A stretch of 64,000 bases of DNA from Chitinophaga pinensis (GCA_945883825.1 CAMCYF010000001.1:62001-126000), one strand, 5' to 3'; shown: positions 44,964 to 54,711, counted from the stretch's first letter. The notes: a model not told the origin generated them from the sequence alone. Made by a program: numbers and translations.

Positions 44964-45874
44964 AATTCCATATATCGTTCTTTTTTCTCAGGATAGATGT
45001 CTGATATAGTTACCATAATTCCTGTTTCTTCCACATTTCCAAAATCTGAATTTATGGCAGTTCCAAATGTTTTCATACTGGGAGAAAGCCCCATATAGAT
45101 ATTAATTAATGGTGGTATAAATTCTCCTCGTTCTCGTAAATAAGAATTTAATACTTTTATTCCCTCTTTGAAATCTAAGTTTTGTAAAAAATCTGAATAA
45201 TCGATTTTGTTTTCATTGTGTAAAAGAGGGTGGAAGGGCCGCATTAATTCTTCCCTGTCAGGAAAATAGTAATCCAAGAAATACAAGAGGAAATCCCTGC
45301 ATTCAATATTGTAATTTGGATACATTGTTACTTTGCCAAACAAATACTTTATTTCTGGATTTAATTTTACAATTGCGCCTAATCCATCCCAGATATTATC
45401 TAAAGCAAAAAGTCCCTTTCGAGGATTGATATTTGGTTGAAAATTTGGCTGTACCCAGCTTCTTCCGAGTTCAATAGTTTTTGCAAGATAATTTTCTGTA
45501 AATTCAGTATTAAAATTAAAATAATGAGCTGTAGATAAATGAATTTTTCCATCTTCATCAATAGCATCAGCACATTTTATGAAGCGATAACCTCCAATAA
45601 TTTCTTCATCTTCAGGTGACCAAACAATTAATTGTTGATAGCAATTTTTGTGGGTGTCAAAGTCATCAATATCAACTTGTTCTCCAGTTCCTCCTCCGGA
45701 TGCTCGAAAAGTAATTTCTCGTAATCTACCAATTTCTAAAAGCGTATTTGGTGCAGAAAAATGGTTAAGAATATAAATTTCATTGTTTCCTTTTCTAGTA
45801 TTTCTAACAAATAAATCTTTTGTCAATTCTGATTTTAGTAGAGCTCGAGAAATTGGTTCTATAAGTGTTTTCAA
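44960..45874 (-). CDS. GNAT-type N-acyltransferase of amino-acid lipid synthesis (GlsB/OlsB-like)
   Basis: 304 residues. GNAT fold, OlsB-like: LREITFRASGGGTGEQVDIDDFDTHK, EEIIGGYRFIKCADAID, LAKTIELGRSWVQPNFQPN, RKGLFALDNIWDGLGAIV. In Bacteroides the GlsB protein N-acylates glycine with a 3-hydroxy fatty acid to make lysoglycine lipid; other members use ornithine or serine. The substrate here cannot be fixed. It overlaps the O-acyltransferase gene upstream by 4 bp (ATGA) in the order O-acyltransferase then N-acyltransferase, as I recall for the glsA/glsB loci. It ends in a 4-bp convergent overlap with the sigma-like gene. Confidence 0.8.
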   Translation of the reverse strand: MKTLIEPISRALLKSELTKDLFVRNTRKGNNEIYILNHFSAPNTLLEIGRLREITFRASGGGTGEQVDIDDFDTHKNCYQQLIVWSPEDEEIIGGYRFIKCADAIDEDGKIHLSTAHYFNFNTEFTENYLAKTIELGRSWVQPNFQPNINPRKGLFALDNIWDGLGAIVKLNPEIKYLFGKVTMYPNYNIECRDFLLYFLDYYFPDREELMRPFHPLLHNENKIDYSDFLQNLDFKEGIKVLNSYLRERGEFIPPLINIYMGLSPSMKTFGTAINSDFGNVEETGIMVTISDIYPEKKERYMEF

Positions 45875-46692
45875 ACTTTATCTTTTAAGGCGTAAAGTGT
45901 TTCTCTAATTTTTAATGTAGTTTCAGTGTCAGAAAGTTCAGGATATTGTTTGCAAACATTTATGGGCTCACCAACGATAAATCTAAAGGTCCTGTTTTTT
46001 TGCTTATACAACTCATTCGCTAAATAAAACATTTCAATATTTGATTTAATTCCGATAAATTGCCTAAAATTTGCAAGTCGGTAAAAGAATTTAGATAATT
46101 TCCCATCAATAAAAATGGGTATTATTTCTCTATTTAATTCTCTTGCGTACTGAACAAAAGTTCTTTTCCATTCTAAATCCTCAACATTTCCCTTAATCTT
46201 TCTACTTACTTTTCCTGCAGGAAAGATACAAAGGGCGTGGTCAGCGCTAAATGCTGCATTAATTTGTTCCCGAACTGAGGTTTTATTTTTCCCAAATTTA
46301 TTAACACCAACAAACATATTTTTTAAAAACGGGATATTTAGTAAAAGGTCATTAACAATAAATTTAAGGTCTCTTCGGTAATCTTTTAATCCAGAAATTA
46401 AAGCAACAGCATCCATTCCTCCTAAAGGATGATTCATTGCAATAATGACCGGACCATTTTTTGGGATATTATCGATTCCTTGAATATCTACTTTTACGTT
46501 AAGATTGTCTAATAATTTTGAGCAGAATTCTTGATTTTGAAGATTTTTATTTTCTTGAAAAAATTTATTTAATTCTTTTTCATGCAAAATTCTTCTAAAG
46601 TAGCGTATAACAAAAAAGGGGAGCAATTTTGCTAATCGAGGATTTTTACTCTTGATTAATTCTTTAATATCTAAAACAGTTAACTCTTTCAT
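45871..46692 (-). CDS. 1-acylglycerol-3-phosphate-type O-acyltransferase (GlsA/OlsA-like)
   Basis: 273 residues of the PlsC/LPLAT family. The catalytic NHPLGGMDA (HX4D) is at about 87-95, and FPAGKVSRKIKG (about 157-168) replaces the usual FPEG. A basic region lies around RRDLKFIVND. Together with the coupled GNAT gene it should O-acylate the lyso-amino-acid lipid to form glycine, serine or ornithine lipid in the inner membrane. An ordinary phospholipid PlsC role is possible but the coupling favours amino-acid lipids. Confidence 0.8.
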   Translation of the reverse strand: MKELTVLDIKELIKSKNPRLAKLLPFFVIRYFRRILHEKELNKFFQENKNLQNQEFCSKLLDNLNVKVDIQGIDNIPKNGPVIIAMNHPLGGMDAVALISGLKDYRRDLKFIVNDLLLNIPFLKNMFVGVNKFGKNKTSVREQINAAFSADHALCIFPAGKVSRKIKGNVEDLEWKRTFVQYARELNREIIPIFIDGKLSKFFYRLANFRQFIGIKSNIEMFYLANELYKQKNRTFRFIVGEPINVCKQYPELSDTETTLKIRETLYALKDKV

Positions 46693-46760
46693 GATTTCGA
46701 AATTAAGTTTATTATTTTATTACCAAAGATTATTCTATGTTTTTTATTAAAATTATTGTG

Positions 46761-47540
46761 TTAGTAAGCAAATGGAAGTTTTAAGCCATCATAAGCTACA
46801 AATACATTTTTTGGTAATTCTTTTTGAATATCCTCTTGTTTTCCGAATAAATGAGAAATATGTGTTAGATAAGCTTTCTTTGGATTTATTTCCTCAATCA
46901 CGCGAAGTGCTTCCTCTAAATTAAAATGAGATACATGACTATTTCTATGCAAAGCATTTATAATTAAGGTTTTAGTTCCTTTTACTTTGTTGATTTCTTC
47001 TTCTGAAATTGTTTTTGCATCTGTGATGTAGGTGAAATCTCCAAATCGAAATCCGAGAACTGGAAGTTTATGGTGAAAAACTTGAATTGGAATTAAGGTA
47101 AGATCTTTTTTAAGTTTAAAGGGAGTTAAATCTATCTGATTTATTTCAATTTTTGGTATTCCGGGATAACTACATTCTTCAAAAACATAATGAAATTCAC
47201 GCCGAAGTGCTTCTTCTACTTGTGAAGTGGCATAAACCTCCATTTTTCGTTTTTCACGGTAATTAAATCCACGCACATCATCCAAGCCTGCAAGATGGTC
47301 TTTGTGTTCATGTGTAAAAACAATGCCTCTTAATGTTTTCACTTTTTCGCGGAGCATCTGCTGCCTAAAATCTGGACCGGAGTCAATTACATAATTTTCT
47401 TCTTCTACAGAAATCATAATTGATGATCGCGTTCTGTTATCTTTTGGAGAATTTGATTGACAAACATTGCATTCACAAGCAATTACTGGAACGCCTTGTG
47501 ATGTTCCAGAACCAAGAATTGTAACTACACCTTTTCTCAT
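46761..47540 (-). CDS. MBL-fold metallo-hydrolase (PhnP-like)
   Basis: 259 residues. The metal-binding motif HEHKDH (about 77-82) with IDSGPDFRQQ and FTYITDAKTIS supplies the zinc ligands, and a final His is in LTHISHLFG. The N-terminal GSGTSQGVPVIACECNVCQS contains the Gly-loop and Cys cluster seen in PhnP and related phosphodiesterases. Such enzymes cut cyclic phosphodiester or similar bonds; no phn genes are near, so I leave the substrate open. It is 32 nt downstream of the nuclease gene. Confidence 0.85.
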   Translation of the reverse strand: MRKGVVTILGSGTSQGVPVIACECNVCQSNSPKDNRTRSSIMISVEEENYVIDSGPDFRQQMLREKVKTLRGIVFTHEHKDHLAGLDDVRGFNYREKRKMEVYATSQVEEALRREFHYVFEECSYPGIPKIEINQIDLTPFKLKKDLTLIPIQVFHHKLPVLGFRFGDFTYITDAKTISEEEINKVKGTKTLIINALHRNSHVSHFNLEEALRVIEEINPKKAYLTHISHLFGKQEDIQKELPKNVFVAYDGLKLPFAY

Positions 47541-47572
47541 AGAACGAAGGTATAAATTTGGATTGAGAAACT

Positions 47573-48940
47573 TTAAATTTCGATCATTCTTTCAATTTGA
47601 CCTTTACGAATAAATTGATTGATAATTGTTCGAATATCTTTGTTTTCCTTTTGTTCATCGATGTATTTTTTCCAATCTTTTGCTTCTTTTCCATGAAAAT
47701 GAAAAGGTGCAAAACCATGACCTCGATAGGTGCCATTTTCAATTAAAACTAAACTTTTCTCTGAATTAGTTCGTCCTTTATCTACGATATAAAATGTTTT
47801 ATTCTCCAAGGTTATTGTTGTCACAAAATCATTTACTCGTTGATTGTATTCGTTTGGATTTATTATATTTATACAAGCGCCATCACAAGTTTTAACAGAA
47901 TACTGAAAGCAGCCACCTGAAGAATTGTATAGATCACACAATTTTTGGCATAATTTATATTTCTCTGTGATTTTCAGTAAATAGGAGGTCCCTTCTTTTT
48001 TGGAAGTAAAACTAGCGATTGGGTAGGCAGTTTCTTTAGCACTAGATTTTACCTTCAGACGAATATATCCATTAGAATCTAGCTCATCGAAAAGTCCAAA
48101 TGGAAAGTGATTTTTTCGGAGTTTTCTATTAAAAATGGGTTGTTTTTCTTTAATTAATTCGGATTCACGAAGTAAGGCAATCAGTTCTGAACCACAAAGT
48201 TCAAATTTTACACTTGCAATATCTTGAATAAGTTTTAGACCTTTCACTGATTTTAGATTTCTTAAGTGCTGCTCAATTCTTGTCCGAATATGAATACTTT
48301 TTCCGACATAAATTAATTCGTTAAATTCATTATAGAAAAGATAAACCCCTGTTTTATTTGGAATAGCTTCAATCGTATCCAAATCTAAATTTGGATGTAA
48401 GGATTTTGGATTTAATTCATCTTGAATAAATGACCTCAGTTTTTGCTCATCTTTTTTATAGATAATTTCAAATAATTTGCAAGTTGCAAGTGCATCTCCA
48501 CCGGCTCTATGGCGACCAACAATTGAAATTCCTAAATCGCGTGTGATTTTCCCTAGACTATAAGATGCATGTCCTGGAAGTAGGTTTCTCGAACTACGAA
48601 CTGTACACAAATGGGGTAAGCGAAAGTCGTAGCCCAAGCGTTTAAACTCACTTCTAAACATTCCGTAGTCAAAAGATACATTGTGAGCTACAAAAACACA
48701 ATTATTGGTGAATTCAAGAATTTGTTTTGCTACTTCGAAGAATTTTGGAGCATCAGCAACCATTTGATCTGTTATTCCAGTAAGTCGTACAATAAATTCC
48801 GGGATTTCCATTTCTGGATTAAGCAAGGTTGTGAATTCTTCAATGATTTTAGTGCCATCAAATTTATACATCGCCAATTCTGTGATCTTTGAATTTTGTG
48901 GACTTCCTCCTGTTGTTTCGACGTCTACAATTACAAACAT
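47573..48940 (-). CDS. DnaQ-like exonuclease fused to a UvrC-type GIY-YIG nuclease
   Basis: 455 residues. Residues 1-165 are a DEDDh exonuclease: VIVDVETTGGSP (ExoI), FVAHNVSFDYGMF (ExoII), HRAGGDALATCKLF (ExoIII His-Asp). Residues about 195-275 are a GIY-YIG domain: GVYLFYNEFNELIYVGKSIHIRTRI with Arg and a later Glu. The C-terminal part carries a Cys cluster (CQKLCD, GGCF, TCDGAC) as in UvrC/Cho. The fusion is a known class related to PolC-type epsilon plus Cho, suited to repair-coupled incision and trimming. No UvrA/UvrB in the window. Confidence 0.9.
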   Translation of the reverse strand: MFVIVDVETTGGSPQNSKITELAMYKFDGTKIIEEFTTLLNPEMEIPEFIVRLTGITDQMVADAPKFFEVAKQILEFTNNCVFVAHNVSFDYGMFRSEFKRLGYDFRLPHLCTVRSSRNLLPGHASYSLGKITRDLGISIVGRHRAGGDALATCKLFEIIYKKDEQKLRSFIQDELNPKSLHPNLDLDTIEAIPNKTGVYLFYNEFNELIYVGKSIHIRTRIEQHLRNLKSVKGLKLIQDIASVKFELCGSELIALLRESELIKEKQPIFNRKLRKNHFPFGLFDELDSNGYIRLKVKSSAKETAYPIASFTSKKEGTSYLLKITEKYKLCQKLCDLYNSSGGCFQYSVKTCDGACINIINPNEYNQRVNDFVTTITLENKTFYIVDKGRTNSEKSLVLIENGTYRGHGFAPFHFHGKEAKDWKKYIDEQKENKDIRTIINQFIRKGQIERMIEI

Positions 48941-48988
48941 TCACTCACTTTTAATAGGTTTCTTAAGAATTTAAAAGCTATTCGTTCT

Positions 48989-50188
48989 CTAATTTGTTCT
49001 ACCAGGATAAACTTCCAATGCCTTTTCTAAACAAATTACCGCGTTTTTCAAATCTTCTTGGTTGAGAACATAGGCTATTCTTGCTTCTTGTAATCCTGCT
49101 CCTTTTGTTGCGTAGAAACCATTTGCAGGAGCCATCATTACAGTTTGCCCTTTGTATGAAAAATCTTCTAGTAACCATTGGCAAAATTTTTCAGCATCAT
49201 CAACAGGAAATTTTGCAACACAATAAAAAGCGCCACTTGGATTTGGACAAAAAACTCCTGGAATAGAATTTAATCCTTGAATCATAATATTTCTTCGTTG
49301 AACGTATTCACGAACAACATTATCAAAATATGACTGGGGAGTCTTCAAAGCAGCTTCTGCTGCAATTTGATCGATTGTTGGTGGTGAAAGTCGCGCCTGT
49401 CCAAATTTTAAGGCAGCAGCCATCACTTCTTTATTTTTAGAAATTAGCGCGCCAATTCTAGCGCCACACATAGAATATCGCTTAGAAACTGAGTCAATCA
49501 TAATCACATTGTTCTCAATCCCTTCTAAATTCATTACGGAGAAAGGAACAGCACCATCATAGCAGAATTCACGATAAACTTCATCAGCGAATAAGAATAA
49601 GTCGTGTTTTTTTACTAGATCCCTCAACTGTTCTAGTTCCTCTTTTGAATAGAGATATCCAGTTGGATTTCCGGGGTTACAAATTACAATGCCTTTTGTC
49701 TTTGAGGTGATTTTCTTTTCAATTTCAGTAATCGGTGGAAGCGCGAATCCTGATTCAATTGTTGCTGTTACAGGAACTACATTTATTCCAGCAGTTACAG
49801 CAAAGCCATTATAATTTGCATAAAAAGGTTCGGGTATAATTACCTCATCTCCGGGATTACAAGTTGTCATAAATCCAAAAATCAATGCTTCTGATCCACC
49901 TGTTGTGATAATTATATCTTCTGGGGAAACCCGAATTCCATTTTTAATATAATAAGCAGATAAAGCATTCCTATAACTTTCAAAGCCGGCAGAGTGACTG
50001 TATTCAATTACTTTTCTATCTAAATTTTTTACTGCGTTTAAAGCTACTTCTGGAGTTTCAATGTCTGGTTGACCAATATTCAGGTGGTATACAGTTGTTC
50101 CTTGTGTTTTTGCTTTTTCAGCATACGGAACAAGTTTCCTAATTGGAGAAGCAGGCATTAAAATCGCCTTTTCAGATAGTATTGGCAT
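48989..50188 (-). CDS. Class I PLP-dependent aminotransferase (aspartate aminotransferase-like)
   Basis: 399 residues, fold type I. The PLP lysine is K236 in SVSKRYSMCGARIG. NPGNPTGYLY (171-180), the ADEVYREF strand (201-208) and the substrate Arg region near the C-terminus are intact. Belongs to subgroup I-beta (aspB-like), which moves amino groups between aspartate, glutamate and sometimes aromatic acids. It precedes the nuclease gene by 48 nt and a perfect -7 box lies 18 nt upstream. Exact substrate unassigned. Confidence 0.9.
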   Translation of the reverse strand: MPILSEKAILMPASPIRKLVPYAEKAKTQGTTVYHLNIGQPDIETPEVALNAVKNLDRKVIEYSHSAGFESYRNALSAYYIKNGIRVSPEDIIITTGGSEALIFGFMTTCNPGDEVIIPEPFYANYNGFAVTAGINVVPVTATIESGFALPPITEIEKKITSKTKGIVICNPGNPTGYLYSKEELEQLRDLVKKHDLFLFADEVYREFCYDGAVPFSVMNLEGIENNVIMIDSVSKRYSMCGARIGALISKNKEVMAAALKFGQARLSPPTIDQIAAEAALKTPQSYFDNVVREYVQRRNIMIQGLNSIPGVFCPNPSGAFYCVAKFPVDDAEKFCQWLLEDFSYKGQTVMMAPANGFYATKGAGLQEARIAYVLNQEDLKNAVICLEKALEVYPGRTN

Positions 50189-50206
50189 AAACTTAATTTA
50201 AGATGT

Positions 50207-50214
50207 CAAATTTA
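50207..50214 (-). promoter_or_regulatory. -7 element of the aminotransferase gene
   Basis: Minus-strand TAAATTTG, exact consensus, 18 nt before the ATG at 50188. Confidence 0.5.
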
Positions 50215-50230
50215 ACAATTCTTAAGCGCT

Positions 50231-50878
50231 TTAGTTCTTTTTTTTAATGCGATTTAAAATTGATCCATTTAGTTTCGAAAGTCTTGGGTTAAGGAACAAC
50301 CAAGTATAGTTTGCAGTAAACGAACCAATAACTGAACCTGCTAAAATATCTTCAACAAAATGCTGTGACAAATAAACGCGAGTAAAGGCAAAAATAATAG
50401 CGCAAACCAATAAAGAAATTTGCAGCCAAATTTTTGAGCTCCAATAATATGCTAAGATTGTAAATAACACAAAGCAAGAGGTAGCATGACCAGAAGGGAA
50501 ACTATTATAAAAATGATAGGTGAATCCTTCAATTTTATGAAATGACAAATCATTTTGAAAAAAAAACATTGGCCTATTTACATTCTCATAAATAATATGC
50601 TTAAGAAACTGAACTAGTCCTGAAGAAATTAGAAAAGAAACGAACATTAAAATTGCTATGCGAATTTCAATAAAGAGGAATAAGAGTGAAATCAAAATAA
50701 GAAATAATCCATCGCCAACATTTGTAGCGATTGGTGCAAAGGCATCAAGAAATGGAGAATGAAAACTATTAATTATTTTGTGAAGCTCAAGTTTGTTAGT
50801 AAAGAAAACAAGCACAAATACTAAAATCCAAATAATGCGAAGTCCTGAAGTATAATAAAATCCTGTTTTGCTTTTCAT
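50231..50878 (-). CDS. PAP2-family membrane phosphatase
   Basis: 215 residues, five to six membrane segments. The three acid-phosphatase motifs are present: KHIIYENVNRP (about 90), FPSGH (about 128) and TRVYLSQHFVEDI (about 165, Thr-Arg rather than Ser-Arg). It likely dephosphorylates lipid pyrophosphates such as undecaprenyl pyrophosphate, or other phospholipids, on the periplasmic face. Upstream -7 sequence leaves almost no leader. CPBP gene ends 14 nt upstream, so co-transcription is also possible. Confidence 0.88.
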   Translation of the reverse strand: MKSKTGFYYTSGLRIIWILVFVLVFFTNKLELHKIINSFHSPFLDAFAPIATNVGDGLFLILISLLFLFIEIRIAILMFVSFLISSGLVQFLKHIIYENVNRPMFFFQNDLSFHKIEGFTYHFYNSFPSGHATSCFVLFTILAYYWSSKIWLQISLLVCAIIFAFTRVYLSQHFVEDILAGSVIGSFTANYTWLFLNPRLSKLNGSILNRIKKKN

Positions 50879-50884
50879 TTGTTA

Positions 50885-50892
50885 CAAAGATA
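50885..50892 (-). promoter_or_regulatory. -7-like element directly before the PAP2 gene
   Basis: Minus-strand TATCTTTG, exact consensus, only 6 nt before the ATG, so transcripts would be essentially leaderless. It fits exactly between the CPBP stop and the PAP2 start, and could be chance. Confidence 0.35.
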
Positions 50893-51447
50893 TTATTTAG
50901 ATTTTGTTTCGTTTATCATAAAAGTAAACAAAACTGCATCGTAGGAAAAATGAGCGGCAATACAAAACCAAAGTCCAAATTGAAAATACGCTAGCGAAAT
51001 TAATAAAATAAAAGGTAGAACTATAAGGCCGTAAACAGAAAAACGCCAGTTAAATGGATTCAAATAACCATGCAAAGCAACAAATAAGATAGCGGTAATC
51101 CACCAACCCAAGTAATGTTGAACTCCAGCTCTAAATAATAATTCTTCGCCAACTCCTGCACAAAGTGAAAGAAAAATACCTTGGTAAATTTTGAGATTTA
51201 ATTCCCCGATAATCTTGTCGATTTTTGTCGGTATTTTATCAAAAAAAGGAGCTTGCATGAAAAGATATGCGATAAAAGCATAGATAATTCCAAATTGTAA
51301 ACCAAGTCCAATTGGTAAGATTTTAATATTTTCAATTTGAATAAACTCCAAAAAGGAAAGTCCCTCTTTGAAAGTTCGAAAAAGAAATGCCGGTAGCGGA
51401 AAAAGCAACAACGTAATCCATCCAAAAAGTAAAATTCTTTGCTTCAT
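50893..51447 (-). CDS. CPBP-family intramembrane metalloprotease (Abi)
   Basis: 184 residues with about six membrane segments. The glutamic/metallo motifs are GEELLFR (EExxxR, about 104-110), FVALHG (about 132) and HFSYDAV (about 166). CPBP proteases act on membrane substrates; eukaryotic relatives cut CAAX proteins and bacterial ones have been linked to bacteriocin immunity. Substrate unknown. It is divergent from the ECF sigma gene and leads the PAP2 gene. Confidence 0.82.
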   Translation of the reverse strand: MKQRILLFGWITLLLFPLPAFLFRTFKEGLSFLEFIQIENIKILPIGLGLQFGIIYAFIAYLFMQAPFFDKIPTKIDKIIGELNLKIYQGIFLSLCAGVGEELLFRAGVQHYLGWWITAILFVALHGYLNPFNWRFSVYGLIVLPFILLISLAYFQFGLWFCIAAHFSYDAVLFTFMINETKSK

Positions 51448-51583
51448 CTTTGTTTAAAATAATTTTTTTTGCCTTTTTATTTTGAATTGTTACAACTTTA
51501 TTAATATATTAGCAAAAAATACAAACGCCTATAGTCCAAATTTACTTTTAAATTGTTGAAGTTAACAACACAAAATGTAAATT

Positions 51584-52183
51584 ATGGTATATTCTCAAAT
51601 GAGCGATTGTGATTTAATCCAATTGTATTTATCCGGAAACGAAAAACCCTTTGAGGTTTTGTTAATGCGTCACAAAGATCGTTTGTTTCGTTTTATCAAT
51701 TCTAAAGTAAAAGATGCAGCACTTGCTAACGATTTGTTTCAAGACACCTTTGTTAAAATAATTAATACCATGAAATTGGGAAATTATAACGAAGAGGGGA
51801 AATTTCTACCTTGGGCTCAGCGTATTGCTCATAATTTGGTGATTGATTATTTTAGAAAAAAGAACAAGGTTCGAATTATTTCAGAATGCAATTCATTTGA
51901 TGAGGAATATTCTATTTTTTATAAAATTGCGAGCGATGAGAAAAATTATCTGCAAACACAGTCCTATAATGAATTAGAAACGCAAATGGTTAATTTGATA
52001 TCTCATTTACCGAATCCTCAAAAGGAAATGATTGAAATGCGTATTTTTCAAGACATGTCATTCAAAGAAATTGCAGAATTAGAAGACATTAGCATCAACA
52101 CTGCTTTGGGAAGAATGCGTTATGCGCTTATAAATATGAGAAAGTTGATTGAAAAGCATAATATGGTTACTGAAATTAATTAA
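51584..52183 (+). CDS. ECF-type RNA polymerase sigma factor
   Basis: 199 residues. Region 2 (about 20-95): [54 protein letters not shown]. Region 4 (about 135-190): [45 protein letters not shown]. Normal ECF anatomy. An in-frame ATG at 51599 ([11 protein letters not shown]) could equally be the start. No anti-sigma gene adjoins; the next gene is rdgB after 8 nt. Its regulon cannot be inferred. Confidence 0.93.
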   Translation: MVYSQMSDCDLIQLYLSGNEKPFEVLLMRHKDRLFRFINSKVKDAALANDLFQDTFVKIINTMKLGNYNEEGKFLPWAQRIAHNLVIDYFRKKNKVRIISECNSFDEEYSIFYKIASDEKNYLQTQSYNELETQMVNLISHLPNPQKEMIEMRIFQDMSFKEIAELEDISINTALGRMRYALINMRKLIEKHNMVTEIN

Positions 52184-52191
52184 ATTCTTTT

Positions 52192-52773
52192 ATGAAATTA
52201 GTTTTTGCAACACAAAATGAGAACAAAGCGCACGAAATCCAATCGCTTTTACCTGAATATTTTAAAATCATTTCACTCAAAGATATTCGGTGCTTTGATG
52301 AGATACCAGAAACGGCCGAAACATTAGAGGGAAACTCACTTTTAAAGGCCTCCTTTATTTCAGAAACGTATAATTTAAATTGTTTTGCAGACGATACCGG
52401 ACTTGAAATAGAAGCCTTAGATAATCGACCTGGTGTACATTCAGCTCTCTATGCAGGTCCGGATAAAAGTGCAGCTGCAAATATCGATAAAGTACTTTCA
52501 GAATTAGAAGGGAAAACCAATCGAAATGCGCAATTTAGAACTATTATTACCTTAATCTTAAATAGTTCAACTTTTACATTTGAAGGAATTGTCCGCGGTG
52601 AAATTATATCCAAGAAAAGAGGTGAAAATGGTTTTGGTTATGATCCTATTTTTGTTCCTGAAGGAGAAATACGAACATTCGCAGAAATGAGCTTAGAAGA
52701 GAAAAATAAGCACAGTCATCGGGCAAGGGCTTTTCAAAAAATGATTGATTTTTTAAATGAGCTTAAGATTTAA
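52192..52773 (+). CDS. rdgB: XTP/dITP diphosphatase (RdgB/HAM1)
   Basis: 193 residues, of normal length. It removes non-canonical purine triphosphates (dITP, XTP) from the pool. N-terminal [41 protein letters not shown] with the catalytic Asp, and C-terminal [15 protein letters not shown] and [10 protein letters not shown] are all present. It follows the sigma gene by 8 nt, and its end overlaps folB convergently by 11 bp. Confidence 0.95.
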   Translation: MKLVFATQNENKAHEIQSLLPEYFKIISLKDIRCFDEIPETAETLEGNSLLKASFISETYNLNCFADDTGLEIEALDNRPGVHSALYAGPDKSAAANIDKVLSELEGKTNRNAQFRTIITLILNSSTFTFEGIVRGEIISKKRGENGFGYDPIFVPEGEIRTFAEMSLEEKNKHSHRARAFQKMIDFLNELKI

Positions 52774-53116
52774 TTTCGATAGAAACATTTCTTACGTCGC
52801 CATTTATTGGAGGTGAAAGTTTTGTAATAAGCACTTTATAATTGGCGTCTTGCTTAATTTCAGATTTTAATCTTTTGACAATGCGCATTCCAACATGCTC
52901 AATTAATTTCGAACGAATCGCCATTTCTTCAGCTACGATTTTGTGAACTTGAACATAATCAATTGTATCTTTAAGCGTATCATTTTCTGCGGCAGCTGAA
53001 AAATCAGTATCAATTCTTACATCAACTTCGTATTTACCGCCAATTTTCGCTTCTTCATCAAGACAGCCATGAAAGGCATATAGTTGAATTCCGGAAACGT
53101 TTATTTTATGCTTCAT
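52763..53116 (-). CDS. folB: Dihydroneopterin aldolase
   Basis: 117 residues. Cuts dihydroneopterin to 6-hydroxymethyl-dihydropterin in folate synthesis. [21 protein letters not shown], the [16 protein letters not shown] helix, [13 protein letters not shown] and [16 protein letters not shown] are typical, including the catalytic Tyr/His/Lys environment. It overlaps the end of gltX by 11 bp, a common Bacteroidota adjacency in my recollection. It feeds the folate used by glyA. Confidence 0.93.
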   Translation of the reverse strand: MKHKINVSGIQLYAFHGCLDEEAKIGGKYEVDVRIDTDFSAAAENDTLKDTIDYVQVHKIVAEEMAIRSKLIEHVGMRIVKRLKSEIKQDANYKVLITKLSPPINGDVRNVSIEIKS

Positions 53117-54635
53117 TTACTATTTTTCGTATTTCAATTAGTCCTATTTCTATTCTACTTATGACTTCCTCTTTACCCAAAAAATCTGAAATATCAAACA
53201 TTCCAGGTCCTGCTGCAACTCCTGTAACACACAAGCGAAAAGGCTGAAGTACAGCGCCAATTCCTATTTGTTTAGCTTCTAAAAATGCTTTAAAAGTTAC
53301 TTCGATATTTTCAGCAGTAAATTCTGTTATTGTTTTTATTTCAGCTAACCAGTCAGAAATTAATTCAAATGTCTCTGATTTCCATTTTTTGAGAATCGTT
53401 TCTTTATCATAATTTATTGGTCGCGTAATTAAATAAGCTCCATCACTTAGCATATCTTGAACAAATGTTGCTCGTTCTTTCATTAAATTCGCAATTTGAA
53501 TTGATTTTTCATTTGGGAGTGATCCATTTGTAAGTTTTCCTATGGCAATTGCTAAATCTTCATTGCTTTGAGCTCGTAGGTAATTTTGTTGAAACCATTT
53601 TGTTTTATCAGGATCAAATTTTGCTCCCGCTTTTGCAACACGCTCTAATGAAAATGCTTCTGTCAATTCTTCCAGAGAGAAAATCTCTTGGGTCGTTCCT
53701 GGGTTCCAACCTAAAAATGCAAGCATGTTGATAAATGCCTCAGGGAAATATCCTTTTTCGCGGTAACCAGAATACAATTCGCCTTCTGATGTTGTCCAAT
53801 CAGTTGGAAAAACTGGAAATCCTAGTCGATCACCATCGCGTTTAGAAAGTTTTCCGTTTCCATCTGGTCTGAGTAGTAAAGGTAAATGAGCAAACTCTGG
53901 ACATTCCCAACCAAAAGCTTCATACAACATTACATGAAGAGGAGCGGAGGGCAACCATTCTTCACCACGAATAACGTGACTGATATTCATCGCATGGTCA
54001 TCTACAATATTTGCTAAATGATACGTAGGCATTCCGTCGCTTTTGAAAAGTACTTTATCGTCTAAATTATTGGTGTTAACGACAACCCAACCTCTAATTA
54101 TATCATGCAAGCGAATATCTTGATTCCGTGGCATTTTCATCCGAATAACGTATGGAACACCAGCTTCTAATAACTTGCTTACTTCAGATTGCGGAAGAGT
54201 TAAGGAGTTTTTTAAACTCGTTCTAGTAATACTATTGTATTGCCAATTTGCCATTCCCATTTGTTTTGCTTGGTCACGCATACTGTCTAATTCCTCAGCG
54301 CTGTCAAATGCATAATATGCTTTTTCATTTGAAATTAATTGTTCTGCAAAGGGCTTATAGGATTCTTTTCGTTCAGATTGAACATATGGACCAAATTCCC
54401 CTCCAATTCCGGGGCCTTCTGTGGGCATTATTCCACACCATTTTAGAGCATCTAGAATATAATCTTGTGCTCCTGGAACAAACCTGGCTTGATCTGTATC
54501 TTCAATACGAATAATGAATGTTCCATTGTGTTTTTTAGCGAAAAGATAATTGTATAAAGCGGTTCGAACACCGCCCATGTGTAAAGGTCCTGTAGGTGAG
54601 GGGGCAAAACGAACGCGAACTGGTTTATTAGACAT
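53106..54635 (-). CDS. gltX: Glutamate--tRNA ligase
   Basis: 509 residues, class I. HIGH-type PSPTGPLHMGG is at residues 12-22, IIRIEDTDQARFVPG follows, and KMSKS-type KLSKRDG is at about 258. HLPLLLRPDGNG and the anticodon domain are intact. It may be non-discriminating (Glu and Gln) if glutaminyl-tRNA is made through GatCAB; not testable here. Leads folB with an 11-bp overlap. An exact -7 box sits 17 nt upstream. Confidence 0.97.
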   Translation of the reverse strand: MSNKPVRVRFAPSPTGPLHMGGVRTALYNYLFAKKHNGTFIIRIEDTDQARFVPGAQDYILDALKWCGIMPTEGPGIGGEFGPYVQSERKESYKPFAEQLISNEKAYYAFDSAEELDSMRDQAKQMGMANWQYNSITRTSLKNSLTLPQSEVSKLLEAGVPYVIRMKMPRNQDIRLHDIIRGWVVVNTNNLDDKVLFKSDGMPTYHLANIVDDHAMNISHVIRGEEWLPSAPLHVMLYEAFGWECPEFAHLPLLLRPDGNGKLSKRDGDRLGFPVFPTDWTTSEGELYSGYREKGYFPEAFINMLAFLGWNPGTTQEIFSLEELTEAFSLERVAKAGAKFDPDKTKWFQQNYLRAQSNEDLAIAIGKLTNGSLPNEKSIQIANLMKERATFVQDMLSDGAYLITRPINYDKETILKKWKSETFELISDWLAEIKTITEFTAENIEVTFKAFLEAKQIGIGAVLQPFRLCVTGVAAGPGMFDISDFLGKEEVISRIEIGLIEIRKIVNEA

Positions 54636-54652
54636 TTGAATAAATTTTTTGG

Positions 54653-54660
54653 CAAAGATA
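54653..54660 (-). promoter_or_regulatory. -7 element of gltX-folB
   Basis: Minus-strand TATCTTTG, exact consensus, 17 nt before the gltX ATG. No good -33. Confidence 0.5.
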
Positions 54661-54711
54661 CATCATTTTCATGCATTATTTGAGTCCAAAATAGGATAAG
54701 AATATCCTAGA

